DNA of 23,080 nt from Streptomyces roseochromogenus subsp. oscitans DS 12.976 (GTDB lineage Bacteria > Actinomycetota > Actinomycetes > Streptomycetales > Streptomycetaceae), in assembly GCF_000497445.1 (NCBI RefSeq), contig NZ_CM002285.1, positions 6,162,630 to 6,185,709 of the forward strand, given 5' to 3'. Positions within the stretch are counted from its first letter, which is position 1, and the number at the start of each line of letters is the position of its first letter. A program made the position numbers and the translations under genes. The notes under the pieces were generated by a model. That model made no database searches, was not told where the DNA came from, and was given only the letters and a program-made list of their open reading frames with translations. Positions 13,441 to 20,120 of the stretch are shown here, in pieces.

Positions 13441-14168
13441 CCGCACTCGGATTCCTCTACCCGGGCCACTCCGCCGAGGACGACTATCCACGCATCGAGC
13501 AGCTCCTGGGCAGCGACATCCGGGTGGACCTGGTCCACACCGACATCGGCGAGGACGCGCACCGGGTGGCGGCGCTGCGCGAGATGGGCTCCGCCGAGCG
13601 GCTCGCGGCGGGCCTGGAGACCCTGCGGCTGACGGGCGCCGAGACGGTGGTGTGGGCGTGCACCAGCGGCGGGTTCGTGCACGGCTGGGAGGGCGCGCAG
13701 GAGCAGGTGCGCACGCTCGCCCGGCTGGCCGGGATGCCCGCGTCGTCGACGTCGTTCGCCTTCGTGCACGCGGCCCGGGAGATCGGGGTACGGCGGGTGG
13801 CCGTCGGGGCGACCTACCCGGAGGACATCGGCGGGCTGTTCGCGGACTTCCTGCGGGCCGGCGGTCTGGAGGTGGCCGGGGTGCGCTCCTCGGGGATCAT
13901 CACGGCCGCGGAGGTCGGCACATGGGGCGAGGAGGACGTGCTGACGCTGGCGCGGGCCGCGGACGTCCCCGACGCGGAGGCGGTACTCCTCCCGGACACG
14001 GCCCTGCACACGGCCGCGTATCTGCAGCTGCTGGAGAAGGCCCTGTCCAAGCCGGTGCTCACGGCCAACCAGGTGACGGTGTGGGAGGGGCTGCGGCTGG
14101 CCGACCGGCGGGTGAACGCGCCCTCACTGGGGACGCTGTTCACGAGAGAGCCGATCATCCAGGTCTGA
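13437..14168 (+). CDS. Asp/Glu racemase superfamily paralogue lacking the second catalytic cysteine
   Basis: The 243-residue protein starts at ATG 13437 (MTALGFLYPGHSAEDDYPRI), overlapping the previous stop by four bases with GGAAGG upstream. It is homologous to the preceding protein (VVWACTSGGFVHG, REIGVRRVAVGATYPEDIG, PVLTANQVTVWEGLRL). The first cysteine is kept (Cys75). The second-site motif CTN is replaced by LLPDTALHT, with Asp187 where Cys is expected. Arylmalonate decarboxylase has the opposite pattern, keeping only the second cysteine. The protein may be a one-base enzyme, a decarboxylase/lyase, or a regulatory partner in a hetero-oligomer with its neighbour. Translational coupling supports matched amounts of the two products. 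No defect in the reading frame is seen. Confidence 0.8.
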   Translation: MTALGFLYPGHSAEDDYPRIEQLLGSDIRVDLVHTDIGEDAHRVAALREMGSAERLAAGLETLRLTGAETVVWACTSGGFVHGWEGAQEQVRTLARLAGMPASSTSFAFVHAAREIGVRRVAVGATYPEDIGGLFADFLRAGGLEVAGVRSSGIITAAEVGTWGEEDVLTLARAADVPDAEAVLLPDTALHTAAYLQLLEKALSKPVLTANQVTVWEGLRLADRRVNAPSLGTLFTREPIIQV

Positions 14169-14194
14169 GGCGCCGATTCGTCCAGGTCTGATCC

Positions 14195-14221
14195 GGGAAT
14201 AAGCGGAGACTGTCTCCTGTT
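14195..14221 (+). promoter_or_regulatory. Sigma-R-type promoter with an embedded 13-bp palindrome
   Basis: GGGAAT (14195-14200), 18 bases, then GTT (14219-14221) matches the published sigma-R pattern GGGAAT-N18-GTT for thiol-oxidative-stress genes in Streptomyces. The spacer contains the perfect inverted repeat GGAGAC-T-GTCTCC (14205-14217), a likely repressor site sitting exactly between the -35 and -10 elements. The start codon of the flavin oxidoreductase follows 48 bases later. Confidence 0.6.
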
Positions 14222-14268
14222 ACGGCCTCGCAGGACACCCCACGCCGCGAAAACAGGAGGCTCACACC

Positions 14269-15366
14269 GTGTCGGCAGACGAGGCAGACGAAATCCGGGG
14301 CACTACGCACGGGACCGCCCCCGTCCCCCTCTCCGTACTGGACCTGGTGACCGTCGGCGCGGGCAGTACCGCCGGCGACGCGCTGCGCACCAGCGTGGCG
14401 CTGTCCCGGTTCGCCGAGGCCCGCGGCTTCCACCGGTACTGGGTCGCCGAGCACCACTCCATGCCGGGCGTCGCCTCCTCCTCGCCCGCGGTGATCCTCG
14501 CCCACCTCGCCGCCCACACCGAGCGCATACGGCTCGGCTCGGGCGGTGTGATGCTGCCCAACCACGCCCCGCTGGTGATCGCCGAGCAGTTCGGCACGCT
14601 GGAGGCGATGGCGCCGGGGCGGATCGACCTGGGCCTCGGGCGGGCGCCGGGCACGGACGGGGCCACGGCCGCGGCCCTGCGCCGCAGCGACACCCGGAAC
14701 GAGGGCGCCGACGACTTCCCGCAGCAGCTGGCGGAACTCACCCGGTTCCTGGACGACGACTTCCCCGACGGGCATCCGTACCGCCGCATCCACGCGATCC
14801 CCGGCCCCGTCCAGGCCACCGCCCCCGGCGGCGTCCAGTCCCCGCACCGCCCGCCGGTCTGGCTGCTCGGCTCCTCCGGCTTCAGCGCCCGGCTGGCCGG
14901 CATGCTGGGCCTGCCGTTCGCCTTCGCGCACCACTTCTCCGCGCAGAACACCATCCCGGCCCTGGACCTGTACCGGCAGACCTTCCGCCCCTCGGAGGTC
15001 CTCGACGAGCCGTACGCCCTGATCGGCGTCTCCGCCCTCGCCACCGACGACGAGCGTGAGGCCCGCCGCCAGACCCGGGCGATGGCCCTGAACATGCTCC
15101 GGCTGCGGACCGGCCGACCCGGACTCTTCCCCGACCCGGACGACGCCGAGAAGCACGAGTTCAACCCGATGGAGGAGGAGTTCGTCACCTCCTGGACGTC
15201 CAACATCGTGCACGGCACCGCCGACGAGGTCCGCTCCGGCCTGGACGAGCTGCAGAAGCGCACGGGCGCGGATGAGCTGATGCTCGTCTCCCACGCCCAC
15301 CGCGGCGAACTGCGCCTGCGGTCCTACGAGTTGATCGCGGATGCCTACGGATTGCCGACCGCGTAG
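14269..15366 (+). CDS. LLM-class flavin-dependent oxidoreductase (luciferase family, group 1)
   Basis: The 365-residue flavin-linked monooxygenase/oxidoreductase starts at GTG 14269 behind AGGAGG. Family hallmarks are [13 protein letters not shown] near the N-terminus, [80 protein letters not shown] and FAFAHHFS. These belong to the TIGR03558-type group of uncharacterised bacterial luciferase-like enzymes. It is cytoplasmic and likely FMNH2-dependent; the substrate is unknown. The sigma-R-type promoter and palindrome upstream suggest induction by thiol oxidants or electrophiles, not coupling to the isomerase genes just before it. Its last 22 bases overlap the 3' end of the convergent GGDEF-EAL gene. 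Confidence 0.92.
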   Translation: MSADEADEIRGTTHGTAPVPLSVLDLVTVGAGSTAGDALRTSVALSRFAEARGFHRYWVAEHHSMPGVASSSPAVILAHLAAHTERIRLGSGGVMLPNHAPLVIAEQFGTLEAMAPGRIDLGLGRAPGTDGATAAALRRSDTRNEGADDFPQQLAELTRFLDDDFPDGHPYRRIHAIPGPVQATAPGGVQSPHRPPVWLLGSSGFSARLAGMLGLPFAFAHHFSAQNTIPALDLYRQTFRPSEVLDEPYALIGVSALATDDEREARRQTRAMALNMLRLRTGRPGLFPDPDDAEKHEFNPMEEEFVTSWTSNIVHGTADEVRSGLDELQKRTGADELMLVSHAHRGELRLRSYELIADAYGLPTA

Positions 15367-17150
15367 GTCTGCGCGCCGAGGAGTTCGGAGATACGATCTG
15401 GCGGCACCGGGCGGGAGTACAGCCAGCCCTGGCCGGTGTCGCAGCCGATCCGGCGCAGCCGGCTGGCCTGGGCCGAGGTTTCCACGCACTCGGCGGTGAC
15501 GGTGATGCCGAGCCGGTGGGCGAGCTGGATCATCGCCTCTACGACGACCTCGTCGGCCGGGTTGGGCGCGAGCGCCCGCGCGTCGCCCTCGTACTGGAAG
15601 CCGCGGACGAAGGACCCGTCGAGTTTGAGTGTCGAGACTGGCAGCCGGCTGAGGTAGGCGAGGTTGGAGTAGCCGGTGCCGAAGTCGTCGATGGCGATGC
15701 CGACGCCCATGTCGCTGAGCGCCTGCAGGGCCTGCAGGGGGCGGCCGGCCGAGCCCATCACCGCGGACTCGGTCAGCTCCAGCTGCAGCAGATGAGGGGC
15801 GAGCCCGGTCTCGGCGAGGGTCTGCGCCACGTCGGCCACCAGGTCGGAGTCCCACACCTGCCGTACGGCCACGTTGACGCTGACGAAGATGGGCGGCTCC
15901 TCGGGGTGGTCGAGCTGCCAGCGGCGGGCCTGGCGGCAGGCTGTGTTCAGCGCCCAGCGGCCGAGCTGCACGATCGAGCCGTCCTCCTCGGCCAATCCGA
16001 TGAACCGATTCGGCGTCAGTGTGCCGAACTGAGGATGATTCCAGCGGATCAACGCCTCGACGCCGCTGAGCCGTCCGTCCTCCATGCCGACCAACGGCTG
16101 GTATTCGAGCGCGAATTCGCCACGGTCGATGGCGGGGCGCAGTGTGGACGACAGGGCCTGACGGGTCATCCGGTGCGCGTTGCGCTCAGGGTCGAACAGG
16201 GTCCAGCGGGCCTTGCCGTCGGCCTTCGCCCAGTACAGCGTCGTATCGGCCGCCTGCATCAGACCGGTGGCCGTCGTACCCGCCGCGTGGCGCTCCACGA
16301 CCCCGATCGACGCCGTCAGGGACAGCCGTTGGCCCGCCAGGTCGAAGGGGGGCTCCAGGGCCGTGAGTGCCGACTCGGCCAGCTCCGCGAGCTGTTCGGT
16401 GCCGGTGGAGTCCTCCACGAGCAGCGCGAACTCGTCGCCGCCGAGCCGGGCCACCAGCGGGGTGACGGCGCGGGCGTAGCCGGCCTCGTCGGCCACCCGG
16501 GTCAGGCGCTCGGCGACGGCCGCGAGCAGCCGGTCGCCGACGCGGTGGCCGAGGGTGTCGTTGACGGCCTTGAAACCGTCCAGGTCCAGATAGCACAGGC
16601 CGATCCGGCCGGTGCCGCTCTGCTCGTACGACTCCGCCTCCAGCGCGGCCGTCAGCCGCTCGAAGAACAGCGTGCGATTGGGCAGCCGGGTCACCGGGTC
16701 GTGCATCTGCAAGTGCCGCAGCCGCGCCTGGAGTTCGCGGCGGGCGCTGACGTCGGCGGCGGACAGCAGCACCGCGGGCTCCTCGTCGCCGAGCGGGCCG
16801 ACGGTGACCTGCACCCACACCGAGTGCCCCTCGGGGTGTTTCAGCCGGCGGGTGCAGCGCAGCCGGGCCTGCCTGCCGCGCAGGACCTCGCGGTAGGCGT
16901 GCCAGCTCCGGGTGTCCGAGGCCAGGTCCACCAGGTCGGCGGCGACCCGCCCGGTGAGTGTGTCCGGATCGGTGCCGAGCAGCTCGCCGAAGGCCGCGTT
17001 GGCGGTGGCGACGTGTCCGGTGCGGTCCACGACGGCCATGGCGAGCGGGGCTGTCGCGAAGACACGGTGGTAGGTGGTGTGGTCACTGTCTGTGACGGCT
17101 GACCGGTCGAGGTCTGCCGCGGGCGTCGGCCCTTCGGACGTTCCGCTCAC
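15345..17150 (-). CDS. PAS-GGDEF-EAL cyclic-di-GMP turnover protein
   Basis: The 601-residue protein starts at GTG 17150 ([19 protein letters not shown]), with GGGAG six bases upstream. The in-frame ATG 17216 would add 22 residues but has no ribosome site. A PAS domain (about 25-140; [20 protein letters not shown]) is followed by a linker and a GGDEF domain with [27 protein letters not shown] and the intact LGGDEFAL (237-241). No RxxD inhibitory site is seen just before GGDEF. The EAL domain has [11 protein letters not shown] (EAL 365-367) and [13 protein letters not shown]. Both domains look catalytically competent, as in Streptomyces enzymes that act in development. No transmembrane segment is visible, so sensing is presumably cytoplasmic through PAS. 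The gene converges with and overlaps the flavin oxidoreductase gene by 22 bases. Confidence 0.93.
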   Translation of the reverse strand: MSGTSEGPTPAADLDRSAVTDSDHTTYHRVFATAPLAMAVVDRTGHVATANAAFGELLGTDPDTLTGRVAADLVDLASDTRSWHAYREVLRGRQARLRCTRRLKHPEGHSVWVQVTVGPLGDEEPAVLLSAADVSARRELQARLRHLQMHDPVTRLPNRTLFFERLTAALEAESYEQSGTGRIGLCYLDLDGFKAVNDTLGHRVGDRLLAAVAERLTRVADEAGYARAVTPLVARLGGDEFALLVEDSTGTEQLAELAESALTALEPPFDLAGQRLSLTASIGVVERHAAGTTATGLMQAADTTLYWAKADGKARWTLFDPERNAHRMTRQALSSTLRPAIDRGEFALEYQPLVGMEDGRLSGVEALIRWNHPQFGTLTPNRFIGLAEEDGSIVQLGRWALNTACRQARRWQLDHPEEPPIFVSVNVAVRQVWDSDLVADVAQTLAETGLAPHLLQLELTESAVMGSAGRPLQALQALSDMGVGIAIDDFGTGYSNLAYLSRLPVSTLKLDGSFVRGFQYEGDARALAPNPADEVVVEAMIQLAHRLGITVTAECVETSAQASRLRRIGCDTGQGWLYSRPVPPDRISELLGAQTYAVGNP

Positions 17151-17486
17151 CGCTCGCTCCCGCAGTGCACTCGATCTGTGTCCGTGCCTGTCCGTGCCGG
17201 AAAGTGTGCCGATCATAGAGGCTGGCCCCGGGCCCTTCCAGCCACTCTCCAGTGTCCCGGACCGGACACGGTTTCTGACAGATCGTTTCTGCCCGCGCGT
17301 GGGCCCGTTCTTCAGGCCCCCGACCAGTTGTGACGTTCCGTGAGTGTTTCGGGGTGTCGAGCGCCGGAGCGCGCGGGCGCGCCCTACGGCGCACTCACCC
17401 TACTGGTGCAGATAAACAGGGCATAGCGCGACACAAACCAACAATCTGGATGTGGGTCCCGCGAACCGCGTCCGGAGGTCGAGTCC
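17151..17486. promoter_or_regulatory. Divergent intergenic region between the GGDEF-EAL and metalloprotease genes
   Basis: This 336-base gap holds no convincing gene. TGACGTTCCGTGAG (17331-17344) has the outer half-sites T-N-A-C and G-T-N-A of the BldD box at the right spacing, but the central C and G are missing. A very GC-rich self-complementary patch (GCGCGCGGGCGCGCC) lies around 17370-17385. An AT-richer stretch nearer the protease start (GATAAACAGGGCATAG, about 17410-17425) could include its -10 region. All of these are tentative. Confidence 0.35.
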
Positions 17487-18740
17487 GTGCCCAAGCTGCG
17501 CAGCACCGCCGCCGTGTGCACCACGCTGTCGGCGCTCGCCGCCACCTCGATGCTCACCGGACGCTCGGCCGCCCAGCCCTTCTCCATCATCCCCTGCGCC
17601 CTGCACCGCACCGACGCCCACCACTCCGAGGGCGTCGACACCTGGAACCCGGACTACACGCGCCCGACCCGCCCGCTCGACGCCGTGCTGATCTTCCTCT
17701 CCTTCCCGGACGGCACCCCGCACGCCACGCCGACCGAGCTGACGGCCGATCACTTCCCCGCTACCAGCCGCTACTTCGAGCAGGCCTCCTACGGCAGGTT
17801 CACGCTCCGGCCGCACCCGCTGCGGCACTGGCTGCGCATGCCCCGGCCGTCCACGGCGTACCGCGTGAAGCGGGACTGGAGCGTGGAGGACCGGGCCGCC
17901 TATCTGCGCGACGCGTTCGCCGCCGCCGACAAGGAGGTCGACTTCTCCCGCTACCAGCTGGTGTACTTCGTCGCCGACCCGGACGCGCCCGGCGTCGACT
18001 CCGACGCCACGAAGGTCGTGAACCTCGACACGCCCACGCACGTGGACGGCACGGACATCCACCGCGTCGTCACCGTGTTCGAGAAACACCCGCCCGACCG
18101 GCTCGTCCTCGCCCATGAGACCGGGCACGTCTTCGACCTGCCCGACCTCTACCACCGCCCGGACGACGGCAAGGGCGACTGGGACACCTACGTGGGGGAC
18201 TGGGACCTGATGGGCAGCCAGTTCGGGCTCTCCCCGGACCTGTTCGCCTGGCACAAGTGGCGGCTGGGCTGGCTGGATCCGCGCCAGGTGATGTGCGTGC
18301 ACGGCACGGGGCCGACCCGGCTGACCCTGGAGCCGCTGGAAGCCGGCCCGGGGGTACCGGTGCGGGGCGCGGCGGGCGCCCCGGCCTTCGGCCTCGGGCA
18401 CGGTGTGAAGCTGGCCGTCGTCCGCACCGGGCCCGACAGCGCCCTGGCCTTCGAGGTGCGCGACTCGGCCGGGAACGACAGCGCCGGGTGCCGGCAGGGG
18501 GTGCTGGTGTACCGGATCAGAAGCGGGGCGGAGTCCGGCGGCGGCCCCGTGGAGGTCGTCGACGCCCACCCGCACACCCAGGCCTGCTGGGAGAACTCGG
18601 TCTACCCACCCCTCGCCGACGCCCCGGTCGCCCTCGGCGAAAGCTTCACCGTGCCCGGGGAGGGCGCCCGGGTGGAGGTGGAGGGGAGGACGGATTCGGG
18701 GGCGTGGACGGTGCGGATCACGCCGGGGGTGAAGGGCTGA
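17487..18740 (+). CDS. Secreted M6-type zinc metalloprotease
   Basis: The 417-residue protein starts at GTG 17487, with GGAGG eight bases upstream. The N-terminus (MPKLRSTAAVCTTLSALAAT, ending near GRSAAQ) is a signal peptide cleaved around residue 29-31. The catalytic motif HETGH is at 210-214 within LAHETGHVFDLPDLYH, and a Met-turn-like YVGDWDLMGSQFG follows at 235-247. This arrangement matches M6 proteases of the immune inhibitor A group. The helix GLSPDLFAWHKWRLGWLD is also typical. The C-terminal ~130 residues look like a beta-rich accessory domain (LAVVRTGPDSALAFEVR; VLVYRI). The length is at the short end for M6. A role in extracellular protein degradation is likely. It is a single-gene unit followed by a hairpin. 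Confidence 0.88.
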   Translation: MPKLRSTAAVCTTLSALAATSMLTGRSAAQPFSIIPCALHRTDAHHSEGVDTWNPDYTRPTRPLDAVLIFLSFPDGTPHATPTELTADHFPATSRYFEQASYGRFTLRPHPLRHWLRMPRPSTAYRVKRDWSVEDRAAYLRDAFAAADKEVDFSRYQLVYFVADPDAPGVDSDATKVVNLDTPTHVDGTDIHRVVTVFEKHPPDRLVLAHETGHVFDLPDLYHRPDDGKGDWDTYVGDWDLMGSQFGLSPDLFAWHKWRLGWLDPRQVMCVHGTGPTRLTLEPLEAGPGVPVRGAAGAPAFGLGHGVKLAVVRTGPDSALAFEVRDSAGNDSAGCRQGVLVYRIRSGAESGGGPVEVVDAHPHTQACWENSVYPPLADAPVALGESFTVPGEGARVEVEGRTDSGAWTVRITPGVKG

Positions 18741-18774
18741 CACCGAGTGTCTCGAATGTCCTGTGTATACGAGA

Positions 18775-18810
18775 ACGGCGGGCCTGATTCTTTCGAATCG
18801 GACCCGCCGT
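18775..18810 (-). terminator. Terminator hairpin between the protease gene and tRNA-Lys
   Basis: Two 16-base arms (18775-18790, 18795-18810) pair except for one mismatch, plus one G-U pair on the minus-strand RNA, which also has a GAAA tetraloop. It lies just after the tRNA on the minus strand and 34 bases after the protease stop on the plus strand, so it probably serves both convergent transcripts. The T content after the stem is low. Confidence 0.7.
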
Positions 18811-18822
18811 CTTTCACGCGCG

Positions 18823-18896
18823 TGCGCCGCCAGGGACTCGAACCCCGGACCCGCTGATTAAGAGTCAGCTGCTCTAACCAACTGAGCTAGCGGCGC
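18823..18896 (-). tRNA. tRNA-Lys (anticodon CTT), second identical copy
   Basis: All 74 bases match the copy at 3457-3530, including the anticodon loop CTCTTAA and GGTTCGAGTCC in the T-arm. The identity extends only two bases beyond the tRNA on one side. The CCA end is not encoded. Its 5' end overlaps the last ten bases of the upstream protein gene on the same strand. Confidence 0.96.
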
Positions 18897-19456
18897 CTGC
18901 TGACGTCGTAGACCTTAGCATCCTGGTCGGCGGGAGGAAAAATCGATATGCGTACGGCCGCACGGGCGGCTCGTACGGCCGCCCAGAGGACGACTTCAGG
19001 CCCGGGCAGCCAGGGGTGACGGGTGTCCGGGGCGACCAGCCAGCGTGACGCGCCGGGGGCGTCGCCACCGGCCGGAGCCGGGACGGTCACCGCGTCCCCC
19101 GTGCCGTGGCACAGCAGCGGCGGCACCGCCTCCGCACGGTGCGAGCCCCACTCCTCCCACGCCAGCAGCGACGGCAGCCGCTGGGCCGTACCCGGTGCTG
19201 CGAACAGCAGCACACGGCCGCGGAACGCAGCGACCGGGCCCGAGCCCGGGCCGTCGTCCCACAGCCGGTCCAGCATTCGGCGGCCGAAGATCGCCGGCGC
19301 GCTCACCACGTCGAAGACGGTGCCGCAGGGCAGGACGACCGGGGTGTGCGGGCGCTCCTCCCACAGAGCCCGCGTGCTCCGCGGATACGTTCCCGCCGAG
19401 GCGAGCCAGTCGGCGCCGTCGGAGGTGACTCGGGTGACGTTCGGTGCGCTGCTCAT
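18887..19456 (-). CDS. Conserved Streptomyces protein, primase/polymerase N-terminal-like; stop codon lies inside tRNA-Lys
   Basis: The 189-residue protein starts at ATG 19456 (MSSAPNVTRVTSDGADWLAS). GTG 19465, three codons earlier, is a possible alternative, and neither has a good ribosome site. Segments such as VLPCGTVFDVVSAPAIFGRR, LDRLWDDGPGSGPVAAFRGR, LCHGTGDAVTVPAP, WLVAPDTRHPWLPGPEVVLW and VRISIFPPADQDAKVYDVSRRR are ones I associate with a conserved Streptomyces family annotated near the bifunctional primase/polymerase (Prim-Pol) N-terminal domain. The metal-binding acidic pair of active Prim-Pol enzymes is not obvious, so catalysis is doubtful. The last codons and TAG (18887-18889) read through the first ten bases of tRNA-Lys, so both probably lie on one transcript that is processed at the tRNA 5' end. 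Confidence 0.72.
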   Translation of the reverse strand: MSSAPNVTRVTSDGADWLASAGTYPRSTRALWEERPHTPVVLPCGTVFDVVSAPAIFGRRMLDRLWDDGPGSGPVAAFRGRVLLFAAPGTAQRLPSLLAWEEWGSHRAEAVPPLLCHGTGDAVTVPAPAGGDAPGASRWLVAPDTRHPWLPGPEVVLWAAVRAARAAVRISIFPPADQDAKVYDVSRRR

Positions 19457-19541
19457 GACACTCACATGTACCGGGTGTGAGCGGACCGTTCTTCTGAGTT
19501 GCCGAAAAACGGGACAGGGAGGGCAGCGGAGGAGTATCTTG

Positions 19542-19565
19542 CCCGCCCGGCATATGCCGGACGGG
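19542..19565. promoter_or_regulatory. 24-bp inverted repeat centred on GGCATATGCC
   Basis: CCCGCCCGGCAT and ATGCCGGACGGG form a symmetric site with one mismatch and no loop, followed on the plus strand by TTT. It lies 86 bases upstream of the primase-like gene (minus strand) and just beyond the end of the small gene at 19630. It is more like a protein-binding operator than a terminator because the arms meet without a loop. The bases around it (19457-19629) hold no other recognisable feature. Confidence 0.45.
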
Positions 19566-19629
19566 TTTACTCGTGGGGGTTGCCCCGCCGGGCGGGGTGG
19601 TGCGGGGCGGGGGTGGTGCGGGCGCGGCG

Positions 19630-19998
19630 TCACACGGGGTCGGCGGACGTGCGTCCTTCGGTGTTCCCCTGCATCAGATCCCGCCCGAACTCGACCATCT
19701 TCTTCGCGTAGTCCTCGGTCCACTCCGCCTGCTCAGCGATGTCCGCCGGGGTCAACCGGTCGAATCTGCGCGGGTCGGAGAGTTGGGCCGCCGCGATGGC
19801 CTGGTACTCCACGGCCCGGTCGGCGGCCGCGCGGAATGCCTGGGTCAGCTCCGTGGCCCGGGCCAGCAGCGCCCGCGGATCCTCGATCGACTCCAGGTCG
19901 AAGAAGTGCTCGGGATCGGCGGCCGCCTCCGCGGGCTCGAAGATCAGGGGCGCGGGGCGTAGCCGCGGTTCGTTACGACGCGGCGTGGGCTCCGCCAT
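19630..19998 (-). CDS. Conserved protein of unknown function (122 residues)
   Basis: The start is ATG 19998 (MAEPTPRRNEPRLRPAPLIF), seven bases after GGAGG. The protein is mostly helical, acidic and soluble: an N-terminal basic, proline-containing stretch, then EDPRALLARATELTQAFRAA, AVEYQAIAAAQLSDPRRF and DIAEQAEWTEDYAKKMVEFG. It has no signal peptide, membrane helix or catalytic motif. The DRLTPADIAEQAEW segment resembles a small helix-turn-helix-like fragment, but this is not enough for a DNA-binding call. It lies 122 bases downstream of the helicase gene on the same strand and may be its own unit or the operon's last gene. Confidence 0.7.
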   Translation of the reverse strand: MAEPTPRRNEPRLRPAPLIFEPAEAAADPEHFFDLESIEDPRALLARATELTQAFRAAADRAVEYQAIAAAQLSDPRRFDRLTPADIAEQAEWTEDYAKKMVEFGRDLMQGNTEGRTSADPV

Positions 19999-20120
19999 GT
20001 CTTGTCCTCCTCGTACGGTTCGCTGGGCACCGCCTTCAGGTGGGCCACCGTCCATTGTCCCGCGCCCCCGCAAGGGCTGTCGGGGGCGACGTACGATCGC
20101 CCGCTCAGCCGGTGTTCCGG

